Of a stretch of 64,000 nucleotides of DNA, positions 35,987-44,674 are shown piece after piece. The translations under genes and the position numbers were made by a program. This DNA is from Tepidamorphaceae bacterium (GTDB lineage: Bacteria; Pseudomonadota; Alphaproteobacteria; Rhizobiales; Tepidamorphaceae), in contig JANQNT010000014.1 in the NCBI GenBank assembly GCA_028279445.1, forward strand, positions 102,420-166,419. The letters run 5' to 3'. The notes under the pieces were generated by a model that was not told the origin of the DNA, did no database searches, and worked only from the letters and a program-made list of their open reading frames with translations. Every line of letters begins with the position of its first letter. The stretch's first letter is position 1.

Positions 35987-36801
35987 GCGATCGCACGGGT
36001 GGCAGGCTTGCAGGCAAGGCGGCGCTGGTGGTGGGTGCCGGATCGGTCGGCCCTGGCTGGGGCAACGGCAAGGCGGCCGCGGCGCTGTTCGCGCGCGAGG
36101 GCGCCAGGGTGTGCTGTGCCGACATCAATCTCGATGCGGCCGAGCAGACCGCCGGCATCATCCGCGCCGAGGGCGGCGAGGCTTTCGCCGTTCAGGCCGA
36201 TGTCGCCGACGCCGCCAGCGTCGAGCACATGGTCGCCACCTGCATGAACGCCTTCGGTGGCATCGACGTGCTCGACAACAATGTCGGTCTGGCCGAGGTC
36301 GGCGGCGTGGTGGAGCTGCCGGAGGCCGAGTGGGACCGGGTGATGAGCATCAACCTGAAAGGCGCCTATCTGACCATGAAGCACGTCATTCCCCACATGG
36401 TGGTGAGGGGCGGCGGATCGATCATCAACATCTCCTCCATCGCCGCCATCCGCTACACCGGCGTGCCCTATGCCACCTACTATGCGTCGAAGGCGGCGCT
36501 GAACCATCTCACGCGCACAACGGCGGCCGAGTACGCCGCGCGCAAGGTTCGTGTCAACGCGGTGCTGCCCGGCCTGATGAAGACGCCCATGGTGGAGACC
36601 TCCGCCGGCCTGGCCGGTGCCTATGGCGACGGCGACGTGGAGGCGATGTGGGCGGCGCGCGATGCCCAGGTGCCGATGGGGCACATGGGTGATGCCTGGG
36701 ATGTGGCCCATGCTGCGCTGTTCCTGGCCAGCGACGAGGCGCGCTATGTCACCGGCATCGAATTGCTCGTCGACGGCGGCATCACCCTGAAATACAGTTG
36801 A
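35983..36801 (+). CDS. Short-chain dehydrogenase/reductase
   Basis: A 272-residue classical SDR. The cofactor motif is an unusual ALVVGAGSVGPGWGNGKAAA (G-A-G-S-x-G with a long insert), then the DNNVGLAEVG strand motif in place of NNAG, serine in IINISSIAAIRYTG, the active-site YYASK (Y-x-x-x-K) and the C-terminal SDEARYVTGIELLVDGG. It is translationally coupled to the acyl-CoA synthetase, so a CoA-linked beta-hydroxy or beta-keto substrate is inferred. NAD versus NADP: an aspartate at the end of the second strand (CCADINLDAAEQ) suggests NAD. Confidence 0.9.
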   Translation: MSDRTGGRLAGKAALVVGAGSVGPGWGNGKAAAALFAREGARVCCADINLDAAEQTAGIIRAEGGEAFAVQADVADAASVEHMVATCMNAFGGIDVLDNNVGLAEVGGVVELPEAEWDRVMSINLKGAYLTMKHVIPHMVVRGGGSIINISSIAAIRYTGVPYATYYASKAALNHLTRTTAAEYAARKVRVNAVLPGLMKTPMVETSAGLAGAYGDGDVEAMWAARDAQVPMGHMGDAWDVAHAALFLASDEARYVTGIELLVDGGITLKYS

Positions 36802-36830
36802 ACCGAGAACGGCTGATCGGGAGCGTGGCA

Positions 36831-37100
36831 ATGGCGGCGAATGACAACGATCCGGCAGGCATGCCCGATGCGCCCACCACCGCGCGCGCGTCCGGCAAGC
36901 CGGTCACCGGCAAATGCCCGATCTGCGGTGCACCGCGCCAGGCGGCCTACCGTCCGTTCTGCTCCAGGCGCTGCGCCGACGTCGATCTCGGCCGTTGGCT
37001 CAACGGCTCCTACGCCATTCCCGCCAGCGAGGAGGACCCGGGCGAGGCTGATCTGGCCGCGGCCGAAGCGCTGGCCGATGCTCCCCCGGAGCGTGGCTGA
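36831..37100 (+). CDS. yacG: DNA gyrase inhibitor / zinc-binding protein
   Basis: An 89-residue YacG-family protein with one zinc-finger: CPICG and, 16 residues on, CSRRCADVDLGRWLNGSYAI. This arrangement and the RWLNGSYAIP ending are diagnostic. E. coli YacG binds GyrB and blocks DNA binding by gyrase. The N-terminal 25 residues are an Ala/Pro-rich extension. ATG at 36831 chosen; a TTG at 36798 would extend it by 11 residues. Confidence 0.9.
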   Translation: MAANDNDPAGMPDAPTTARASGKPVTGKCPICGAPRQAAYRPFCSRRCADVDLGRWLNGSYAIPASEEDPGEADLAAAEALADAPPERG

Positions 37101-37244
37101 CCGGCGTCCCCATCCGGTCTCACCGGTTGGTGCCGTTTCGTCCCGCCGCTCTATGGACACTGTCCACGGGCTTATCTATAACCCGCGAGCCGTGCCGCTG
37201 GCCGCCGCTTGAGGCGGCGCATATCCGTCGCGGCCCGGCCGGAT

Positions 37245-37320
37245 GCCCAGGTAGCTCAGTTGGTAGAGCACGTGACTGAAAATCACGGTGTCGGTGGTTC
37301 GATTCCGCCCCTGGGCACCA
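37245..37320 (+). tRNA. tRNA-Phe (anticodon GAA)
   Basis: 76 bases with encoded CCA. Acceptor stem GCCCAGG/CCTGGGC, D arm GCTCAGTTGGTAGAGC, anticodon stem CGTGA/TCACG with loop CTGAAAA (GAA at 37278-37280) and T arm GGTTCGATTCC. Its place after yacG is conserved in alphaproteobacteria. Confidence 0.97.
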
Positions 37321-37445
37321 GTACCCCTCCCCAAAGCTGAACATAGCGCCTCAAAAAGTCCATTGGGATCGGCCATGTACGGCGAGCGCTCGCCGACCCG
37401 GTCCGACATCGTCGCTGGTCTCATCCAACACCGATCAGCCAGCAC

Positions 37446-38957
37446 TCAGGATTGCGCGGGATGTGTGCGTCTGTGGCGGGAGCGCTGGGCGCTGCGTCTG
37501 CGCCGCAGATCAAGCGTCAGGCCGATAGCGGCCATGAACACAAGGCTGAAGGCCACCGCGACGGACACGATGAGGTTCTGTGCCTCCCGGCCGAGCGGAA
37601 ACAGGAAGTTCCACTTGTGGAGATAGGAAAAACTCCACTGCTCCGCCTTCGCATGGTCCGGCGTGCGGTCGGCGAGAACGCCGCTGGTGGTATCGACGAA
37701 GATCGTCGCATTGACCGGCTCGCCGTAGTCGAGCCGCCAGACGGGCAGGCGCTTGTTGCGGAAGTCGTATTGCGGCCCGAACCGCGTCACGAGTTCGGCA
37801 TTGCGGATCGCCTCCCGCGGGACGCCGGTGAAGCGCTCGCCCAGTTGCAACGCGATTTCCCGGTCGCCGTCTTCGAACGTTGCGCCGGTCGATGCGTCGA
37901 TGTAGAGCGCCGGCCCCGTGCGCGCGACGCCGTCAAAGCGCGCGTTGCGGATGTCCGATGGGGTCTCGGGGCGGCCGCGCCGCGGCGGCGCAAGCCCCAG
38001 GCGATAGAGCAGCCGCCCGTTGGCATCCTCGATGATGGAGACGGTCGATACATCAAGCCCGGCGCTCAGGTCCGCCCATTGCGCGTGAAGCGGGAATACG
38101 GCGCTGGCAAGGGATATCGGCGCCGACAGGGTGAGGTTCTTGGTCGGCGGTGTTGCCGCATACTGGACCAGATGAAACAGGCCGCTTGAGGTGAACATCA
38201 GCAGCGGCAGGGCTGCCGCGTAGCCGGCAACACGGTGCCATCCGCGGATGCCCGGCGCGCGTGCCTTGCGGCGGATGAGAACGATCATCGCGATGCCGGT
38301 GAGTGCCAGCGCCAGCAGCGAACCGATGAAAAGCGCCATCAGGACGACGCGGGCCCAGTCGGCCTCGGCGGGAAACCAGCTCCAGGTGTGAAACCAGCGG
38401 AAGCCGGTTTGCAGGACGGATTTGAACCTGTTGTCGACGCCCGCCGCCGCGTTGGTTTCCGTATAGATGTAGATGGCGAGATCGTCCGGGCGCTCGAACG
38501 TCACCTTGTAGACCGGCAGCAGGCGGTTGACCCACGGATAGCTTGGTGTGAAGTCGTCGATCCACTCCACGGAGCGCACCGGTGCGGTTTCGCGCGTGTA
38601 GTGGCGCGCCAGGAACACCGCATGCGCCGCGTCATGGTTCGGCAGTTCCGCGCCATCATGGAGCCGGAAGTAGCGCCTTGGCGTATCGGGATCCTCGGTG
38701 ACCTGCAGCAGGCTTTCGTTGTCGCCCGGGACGATGCGAATGGCGGCTGCTTGCGCGATGCCTGCTTGCGCCAGGGTCTCGTGAAGGGGCCGGATGCCCG
38801 TGAGATCGACCGGGTGCGAGGGCGGGAAAAACACCGCCTGCTGGGGCCCCCAGGTCGCGATGACGGGATGCAGCAGGCCGGAGCCGCCCCACAGCAGAAG
38901 CCCGATCCCGCCAAGGATCGCCAACACACGGTGCAGCCTGATCGAAAAAGCGCGCAT
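37446..38957 (-). CDS. PepSY-domain membrane protein
   Basis: A 503-residue inner-membrane protein of the PepSY-TM type. The first span is at residues 8-28 (HRVLAILGGIGLLLWGGSGL) with a histidine, further spans carry GWHRVAGYAAALPLLMFTSS with conserved histidine, and a last pair lies near the C-terminus (LIVSVAVAFSLVFMAAIGLT). Two PepSY-like repeats are visible (RVVLMALFIGSL lies between them; EAIRNAELVTRFGPQYDFRN). Such proteins accompany TonB receptors and are thought to reduce or release metal from its carrier in the periplasm. It begins 27 bases after the TonB receptor gene, in one minus-strand operon. Confidence 0.85.
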   Translation of the reverse strand: MRAFSIRLHRVLAILGGIGLLLWGGSGLLHPVIATWGPQQAVFFPPSHPVDLTGIRPLHETLAQAGIAQAAAIRIVPGDNESLLQVTEDPDTPRRYFRLHDGAELPNHDAAHAVFLARHYTRETAPVRSVEWIDDFTPSYPWVNRLLPVYKVTFERPDDLAIYIYTETNAAAGVDNRFKSVLQTGFRWFHTWSWFPAEADWARVVLMALFIGSLLALALTGIAMIVLIRRKARAPGIRGWHRVAGYAAALPLLMFTSSGLFHLVQYAATPPTKNLTLSAPISLASAVFPLHAQWADLSAGLDVSTVSIIEDANGRLLYRLGLAPPRRGRPETPSDIRNARFDGVARTGPALYIDASTGATFEDGDREIALQLGERFTGVPREAIRNAELVTRFGPQYDFRNKRLPVWRLDYGEPVNATIFVDTTSGVLADRTPDHAKAEQWSFSYLHKWNFLFPLGREAQNLIVSVAVAFSLVFMAAIGLTLDLRRRRSAQRSRHRRTHPAQS

Positions 38958-38984
38958 GGTTCTCTCCGCTTACGGCCGGGTCGA

Positions 38985-41147
38985 CTAGAACGAGGCGGAA
39001 AGGCCGCCGAAGACGGCGCGCCCTTGCCCCGGGACGAACACCCGGGCGTTCTCGGCGGATTGATCGGCAACGGTGGAAATGTTGGAGATGTACGTCTCGT
39101 CGGTCAGGTTCTCCGCCGAAACGAAGAGGCGGATGTTGTCGGCGACGTCGTAGCCCGCAGTGGCGCCGAGAAGCGCATATCCTGGGACCCGCACCGTATT
39201 GGCGTAGTCGACGAAAGCTCCCTGCGGAACCCAGCGCAGATTGACGGACGCGTACCAGCGGTCCATCTCCAGGCGCAGTTCCGACATGTAGACATGCTCC
39301 GGCACGCCGGCGAGACGGTTGCCGTCGAAGGCGAACGCCTGTCCGTTCAGGTCGCTTGGGTCGCTGGCGAACAGGAAGTCGCTATAGGTGTAGACGTTGC
39401 GCCAGATCAGCCTGCCGCCCCGTTCCTTCAGGGCCGGCGGTGTCAGAAACAGGTCGACACCGAGTTCGACGCCCTGGTGGACGGTCTTGTCCGCATTGAA
39501 GGTGGCCGACACGGTGCCGCCGCCGAATCCGGGCTGCGCCAGATCGATGAACTCGTTGTCGATCCAGCTTCGGTAGATGGAGAAGTCCCAGGCGATCCAG
39601 TCGCGCTGGCCGCGTGTGCCGAACTCCAGCGTCCAGGCCTCCTGCGCTTCGAGCGGCGTGAAGTCGAGAATGCCGCCGGCGGTGAGATCGGAGATGCCGG
39701 CCGGCTCGAAGCTGCGATTGACGTTGACAAAGAGCTGCGCGCTGTCGTCGATGTCCCAGAGCAGGCCGAACCGCGGATTGACCTGGGACTCGGTCACTTC
39801 GCCGTCCACGGCGTTGAAGACGTTCTCGCTGCGGCGAAGGGTATCGAGATACTGCAGGCCGAAGATTGCGGTCAGCCTGTCCGTCAGTGACACGTCCGCC
39901 TGTCCGTAGATCAGCAGATTGCGCGCATCCTGGTCGCTGCGGCTCCTCAGGGCGCCGCTGGCGCCGAAGTTGTTCTGGAAGCGGCGGGCGTCATTCTCGG
40001 ACGCGGCGATTTCCGCGCCGATCACCCAATCGACCTTGCGCCCCGCCCAATCGTCGTGGCCGGCGAGGCGAAGGAAGCCGCCGACCTCGTGTTCGTCGTG
40101 CACGATGATGCCGGCGAAACGGGTGATCGCATGGTCGAGATCGCGGAACGCGTACCAGGCGCCGACTTCCAGGGTGGCGCTGTCGAGTGGAATGGCCGTC
40201 TTGTTGGCGATGCGGAACACATCCAGATTGCGGTCCCAGTCATCGGCCTGCGGCCCCGGGTCGAGCACCGTCACAGGGCCTCCCGGGAAGAAGGGGCCGA
40301 TTGTCACGGGGCGGCCTGCGGCCGTCGGGTTGGCGAGCGCGTCATCAAGCGACAGACTGCCCGCCAGCTCGAAATTGTCGCTGAGCGCGGTCAGGTACAC
40401 CCGCGTCTCGATGCCGTTGTCGAACCGCCGGCCGATGTTGGAATGCCCGTAGAGGCTGCGCACGTCGCTGTGTTCGCGATACCCGTCCGAGCGCAGGCCC
40501 GTCAGGCCGCCATAGAAGTCCCACTGGCCGTCGACATGCGCGATGCTGGCGCTCGAGCGCCCGGTGCCGAAACTGCCGCCCTCGACGCGCAACGTGAACT
40601 TCTCGTCTCGCGTGCGGCCCGTCGGGGTGACGATGTTGATGGCACCGCCCAGCGACGTCGCGCCGTAGCGCAGAGCATTCGCCCCCTTCAAGACCTCGAT
40701 GTAGTCGATCGTCAGCGGGTCGATTTCCTGGAATTCGGTGCTGCCGCTCGCCCGCGAGATCGGCACCCCGTCACGGCGCACGGTGATCCCGCGCCGTTCG
40801 AAGCTGGAGTTGAGGCCCGATCCGCGAATGGAAATCCGGCTTTCGCGCTGGGCGGAGGTATCGGCGTAGACGCCCGGCGTGAAGACCAGCGTATCACCGA
40901 TGCTCTGCGCGAAATCGTCCTCGAAGACATCGGAGTCGACGAACCCGACGCCGCCCGGCACACGTTCCAGGGTTTCGCGGGCTTCCGCCGCGCTCGGCGC
41001 GGTCAATGACGATTCCTCTCCGAAGACGGTTACCTCATCGAGGATGATCTGCTGCCCGACCCCCTGGGCGAGGGCACTGGCAGGCATGGAGAGTGTCGCG
41101 GCGCCCGCAAGGGTGCGGGCCGCGAAAAAAGCGGCTTTTCTGTTCAC
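38985..41147 (-). CDS. TonB-dependent outer-membrane receptor (FecA/siderophore type)
   Basis: A 720-residue receptor. A signal peptide (RKAAFFAARTLAGAATLSMP) leads to the TonB-box-like ILDEVTVFGE, a plug domain with ISIRGSGLNSSFERRGITVR, DGVPISRASGSTEFQEIDPL and EVLKGANALRYGATSLGGAI, and a barrel ending in GGLSASF with terminal phenylalanine. The plug resembles FecA-like receptors, so an iron(III)-carrier substrate is likely, but copper carriers are possible given the DUF2946-like gene before it. No TonB/ExbBD genes are present in the window. The downstream PepSY protein shares its operon. Confidence 0.92.
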   Translation of the reverse strand: MNRKAAFFAARTLAGAATLSMPASALAQGVGQQIILDEVTVFGEESSLTAPSAAEARETLERVPGGVGFVDSDVFEDDFAQSIGDTLVFTPGVYADTSAQRESRISIRGSGLNSSFERRGITVRRDGVPISRASGSTEFQEIDPLTIDYIEVLKGANALRYGATSLGGAINIVTPTGRTRDEKFTLRVEGGSFGTGRSSASIAHVDGQWDFYGGLTGLRSDGYREHSDVRSLYGHSNIGRRFDNGIETRVYLTALSDNFELAGSLSLDDALANPTAAGRPVTIGPFFPGGPVTVLDPGPQADDWDRNLDVFRIANKTAIPLDSATLEVGAWYAFRDLDHAITRFAGIIVHDEHEVGGFLRLAGHDDWAGRKVDWVIGAEIAASENDARRFQNNFGASGALRSRSDQDARNLLIYGQADVSLTDRLTAIFGLQYLDTLRRSENVFNAVDGEVTESQVNPRFGLLWDIDDSAQLFVNVNRSFEPAGISDLTAGGILDFTPLEAQEAWTLEFGTRGQRDWIAWDFSIYRSWIDNEFIDLAQPGFGGGTVSATFNADKTVHQGVELGVDLFLTPPALKERGGRLIWRNVYTYSDFLFASDPSDLNGQAFAFDGNRLAGVPEHVYMSELRLEMDRWYASVNLRWVPQGAFVDYANTVRVPGYALLGATAGYDVADNIRLFVSAENLTDETYISNISTVADQSAENARVFVPGQGRAVFGGLSASF

Positions 41148-41241
41148 GGTACTTGTCTCTCTCAGCCGCGCGCAAACGGACGGGCCGGTTCGGCGCGCGA
41201 TATGAACGCCAAAGGCGGTGGAGTGGCTCTAGGGAGCGGTT

Positions 41242-41643
41242 CTAGAGAGAGAGCAGGGGAGGCGCGCGCAGGCCCAGCGGCGGCCCTTGCGGGGGATGGA
41301 CGACAAGCGTTTCGCGCACGCGCGCCGGGATGTCCTCATGTCCAACAAGGACGGGAGGCGCCACATGGTGTTCCGGCAATGGAACGCCGTGGACCAGAAC
41401 GCAGAACGCACAATGCCCGGTTTTGGAGCTGTCGTCGGGCTGCTCGCCGAGAAGATCGGCCAGCAGTGCTTCGACTAAGGCGCGCTCTTCCTGGGACAGC
41501 GTTTCCAGCGGAGCGCAGAGGAAGCCGGCGATATCGAGGCCCGGACGCGCCGCGAGCGCAACCGGCGCTATCACTTGCGCGAAAACCGCAAGGATCGCCA
41601 GATATCGCCCCGAAAACCGAAAAAAACGCCCGCGCTTGCTCAA
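41242..41643 (-). CDS. DUF2946-like small membrane-anchored protein
   Basis: A 133-residue protein with one N-terminal hydrophobic segment (YLAILAVFAQVIAPVALAA) that may be a signal or anchor, a conserved GHCAFC motif and a following His pair (LPEHHVAPPVL) that suggest metal binding. This is the layout of DUF2946-type proteins, which cluster with TonB receptors and copper genes. It is upstream of the TonB receptor on the same strand with a 94-base gap, so the three minus-strand genes may be co-regulated by metal. Function not established. Confidence 0.7.
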   Translation of the reverse strand: MSKRGRFFRFSGRYLAILAVFAQVIAPVALAARPGLDIAGFLCAPLETLSQEERALVEALLADLLGEQPDDSSKTGHCAFCVLVHGVPLPEHHVAPPVLVGHEDIPARVRETLVVHPPQGPPLGLRAPPLLSL

Positions 41644-41884
41644 TCATGCCTCCCGTGACGGCATCTGAACACGGCAGCGGCGGCGCGTGTCAACAAACCC
41701 AGGCAGCACCTATTGTCGCATGGATGCGCGCGCGCCGATCGTCTTGCGTGGCAACGATTCCGCGAAGCGTACCGGCAGCACCTGACGGGTGGGACGGCGC
41801 TACCCGCGTGCCACGTCGTTTCATAGACCGCATTTGCAAGCCTCGGCCAAAGGCGGCACCATCGCCGACCGAAAAGGGGCGAGA

Positions 41885-44182
41885 ATGAGCAAGTCGGAGC
41901 ATTTCGGGGTTAATCGGTGGCGCCGGTTCGACGACTGGGACGAGCGTCCCCTGCGTCTCGACAACTTCGCCAAGGACGATCCCCGGAACGGCTTTTCGGC
42001 GATGAACGGATCGAACGATCCCGCATCGTCCGTACGGTGCTCCGGCGGCTCCATCACCGAGATGGACGGCACGGCGGCGGATGAGTTCGACATCATCGAC
42101 CTGTTCATCGCCCGCTATCACCTCGATCCCGACAGGGTCGAAGAGGCGATGGCGCTGCCCTCCGCCGAGGTCGCCCGGATGCTTGTCGACATGAACGTAC
42201 CGCGCGAGCGCCTGGTGCGGCTTGCCCACGGCATGACGCCGGCCAAGCTCGCCGAGGTGGTCGCCCATCTCAACGCCATGGAGATCGCCTTCGCCTACGC
42301 CAAGATGCGTGCCCGCGCGACGCCGGGCAATCAGGCGCATGTGACCAACGCGAAGGACGATCCGCTGCAACTGGCCGCCGACGCGGCGACGGCGGTCGCC
42401 TTCGGCTTCGACGAGATCGAGACCACCATGCGCGTTTCGCGCAATGCCTGGTCGAACGCGCTGGCCTGTTGCGTGGGGTCCAGCGTCGGGCGCGCCGGCA
42501 CGCTGTTCCAGTGCTCCAGCGAGGAGGCGGAGGAGTTGCAGATCGGCATGGCCGGCTTCACCTCCTATGCGGAGACGGTGTCGGTCTACGGCACCGAGAA
42601 GTCCTTCATCGATGGCGACGACACGCCGTGGTCGAAGGCGTTTCTGGCCGCCGCCTATGCCTCGCGCGGCATCAAGATGCGCTGCACGTCGGGCGCGGCG
42701 GCCGAGCTGCTGATGGGCTTCCACGAGGCCAAGTCGCTGCTCTATCTGGAGGCGCGCTGCCTGTGCATGCAGCGCGCCATGGGCGTGCAGGGAACCCAGA
42801 ACGGCGGTATCGACGGGGCGCCGCTGGCCTCCTCCATCACCGGGGGCGTGCGCGAGCTGATGGCGGAAAACCTGATCGCCGTGTGGCTCGACCTGGAATG
42901 CGCCTCCGGCAACGACGCGCGTTCCTCGGAATCGGAAATCCGCATCGGCGCCAAGATCCTGCCCTTCCTGATCGCCGGTTCGGACCTGATCTGCTCCGGC
43001 TTCGGCTCGATCCTGAAATACGACAACTCCTTCAACCCGTCCTCCTTCAACGGCGAGGAACTGGAGGACTATCTCGTGCTGCAGCGCGACTTCGAGGCCG
43101 ACGGCGGCCTCACGCCGCGCGGCGAGGACGAACTGTTGTCGATCCGCCGCCGGGCGGTCGACGCCATCGCCGCGGTCTTCGAGGAGCTCGATCTCGGCTC
43201 GCCCGATGACGACATGAAGGGCTCCGTCGTCGCGGCATCTGGCTCGCAAGACACACGCAGCTATCTGCCCGGCGAGGTCAGCGACATCAGCGGCGGGATT
43301 TCGGAGCGCTGCATCACCGTCCTCGACGTCATCCGCGCCCTGCACACGCGCGGCTTCGTCGAGGAAGCCGAGAACCTGCTGTTCCTGGTCAAGCTGCGGC
43401 TGTCCGGCGACTACCTGCAGACCTCTGCGGTGATCCGCGGCGGCCACGTCATCTCCGCGATCAACGATCCCAATGCGTATGACGGGCCGGGGTCGGGCTA
43501 TCGGTTGAGCGCCGAGCGGCGCGCGGAAATCGCGGCCATTCGCGGCGAGCTCGATCAGCGCGAGGTGCTGCGCGCCGAGGCGAGTTTCGCCGCCGCCGAA
43601 CAACAGCGCATCGCCTATCGCACCATGGGACCGGCGCAACGCGGTGCCGATGACAGCGAGGTCGTCATCGGGCTCAGTCCCGCGTTCGGCACGCAACTGT
43701 TCCGCACCCTGGCCGGTCACTCGCTCGCCGATGTGTTGCGCGCGGTCGGCGACGGTGTCGCGGAGGAAGGCGGTACGGCGCGCTTCGTGCGGTTCACGCA
43801 CACCGCCGACACCTCGTTCTTGGGCCTGAGTGCCGCCGGGCTGTCGGGGTCCGGTGTCGGCATCGGCCTGCAGGCCAAGGGGACCGCCGTCATCCATCAG
43901 CGCGACCGGCTGCCGCACAACAATCTGGAGCTGTTCTCCAATGCGCCGATCACCACGCTCGACCACTATCGCGCGCTGGGGCGCAATGCGGTGCGCTATG
44001 CCGCCGGCCGCGATGTCGAGCCGGTCGTGGTGCCGACCAACGGCGAAGCCCTGGGCGCGCGGTACCATGCCCGGGTGGCTCTGATCTATGCCATCGAGAC
44101 CGGGCTCACGTCCGACGGCGCGGTGCCGCAGGACATCGGCATCGATTTTCTCGGCAAACAGACCGGTGGGGCAAGGCCGTGA
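41885..44182 (+). CDS. B12-dependent diol/glycerol dehydratase, fused large and medium subunits
   Basis: A 765-residue fusion. Residues 1-about 555 match the PduC large subunit: RPLRLDNFAKDDPRNGF, ITEMDGTAADEFDIIDLFIA, MRCTSGAAAELLMGFHEAKS and MGVQGTQNGGIDGAPLASSI. From about residue 590 the chain becomes the PduD medium subunit (VVIGLSPAFGTQLFRTLAGH, LPHNNLELFSNAPITTLDHY). The enzyme eliminates water from 1,2-propanediol or glycerol with adenosylcobalamin, giving propionaldehyde or 3-hydroxypropionaldehyde. Fusion removes the N-terminal targeting tail normally carried by the medium subunit. The small subunit overlaps by 4 bases. No reactivating factor (PduGH/DdrAB) or adenosyltransferase gene is in the window. 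Confidence 0.9.
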   Translation: MSKSEHFGVNRWRRFDDWDERPLRLDNFAKDDPRNGFSAMNGSNDPASSVRCSGGSITEMDGTAADEFDIIDLFIARYHLDPDRVEEAMALPSAEVARMLVDMNVPRERLVRLAHGMTPAKLAEVVAHLNAMEIAFAYAKMRARATPGNQAHVTNAKDDPLQLAADAATAVAFGFDEIETTMRVSRNAWSNALACCVGSSVGRAGTLFQCSSEEAEELQIGMAGFTSYAETVSVYGTEKSFIDGDDTPWSKAFLAAAYASRGIKMRCTSGAAAELLMGFHEAKSLLYLEARCLCMQRAMGVQGTQNGGIDGAPLASSITGGVRELMAENLIAVWLDLECASGNDARSSESEIRIGAKILPFLIAGSDLICSGFGSILKYDNSFNPSSFNGEELEDYLVLQRDFEADGGLTPRGEDELLSIRRRAVDAIAAVFEELDLGSPDDDMKGSVVAASGSQDTRSYLPGEVSDISGGISERCITVLDVIRALHTRGFVEEAENLLFLVKLRLSGDYLQTSAVIRGGHVISAINDPNAYDGPGSGYRLSAERRAEIAAIRGELDQREVLRAEASFAAAEQQRIAYRTMGPAQRGADDSEVVIGLSPAFGTQLFRTLAGHSLADVLRAVGDGVAEEGGTARFVRFTHTADTSFLGLSAAGLSGSGVGIGLQAKGTAVIHQRDRLPHNNLELFSNAPITTLDHYRALGRNAVRYAAGRDVEPVVVPTNGEALGARYHARVALIYAIETGLTSDGAVPQDIGIDFLGKQTGGARP

Positions 44183-44607
44183 GCAAGGGCAAGCTTGGCA
44201 TCGACGATTATCCGCTGGCCGAGAAACGGCCCGAAACGGTGAGCGGCGCGCGCGGCCGCGGCCTCGACGACATCACGCTTGAGGCCGTCATGGCCGGCGA
44301 GGTGGAGATGGCCGACCTGCGCATTACCGCCGGGGCGCTGCGCGCGCAGGCCGAGATCGCCGAGGCGGCCGGGCGCTCGGCGCTTGCCGGCAACTTCCGC
44401 CGCGGCGCGGAGCTGGCGAGCGTGCCGCAGGAGGTGATCATGGAGATCTACGAGCTGCTGCGGCCTGGCCGGGCGCAGGACAGGCAGGTGCTGCATGAAG
44501 CGGCCGAGCGCCTGCGGCGCGATTACGCGGCGAATGATATGGCAGCATTCGTCGAGGAGGCCGCCGAGGTCTACGAGAAGCGGGGCCTGTTCACGTTCAG
44601 ATACTAG
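44179..44607 (+). CDS. Diol/glycerol dehydratase small subunit (PduE-like)
   Basis: A 142-residue small subunit that completes the alpha-beta-gamma dehydratase. LGIDDYPLAEKRPETVSGAR and LDDITLEAVMAGEVEMADLR are family hallmarks, as are the AEAAGRSALAGNFRRGAELA segment and EIYELLRPGRAQDRQVL. GTG start at 44179 overlaps the fused subunit's stop by 4 bases, ensuring coupled synthesis. Confidence 0.92.
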   Translation: MSKGKLGIDDYPLAEKRPETVSGARGRGLDDITLEAVMAGEVEMADLRITAGALRAQAEIAEAAGRSALAGNFRRGAELASVPQEVIMEIYELLRPGRAQDRQVLHEAAERLRRDYAANDMAAFVEEAAEVYEKRGLFTFRY

Positions 44608-44674
44608 GGTCTGACCCTGGGGACCCCGCCGTGGGGCCTGCGCCGATCCCATCCAAGCAAGAGAGAAAATCCGC

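Noticed and set aside
41644..41884. Cobalamin riboswitch before the B12-dependent dehydratase
   Set aside because: Looked for the conserved B12-box and GCCACTG-type elements on both strands and saw none.
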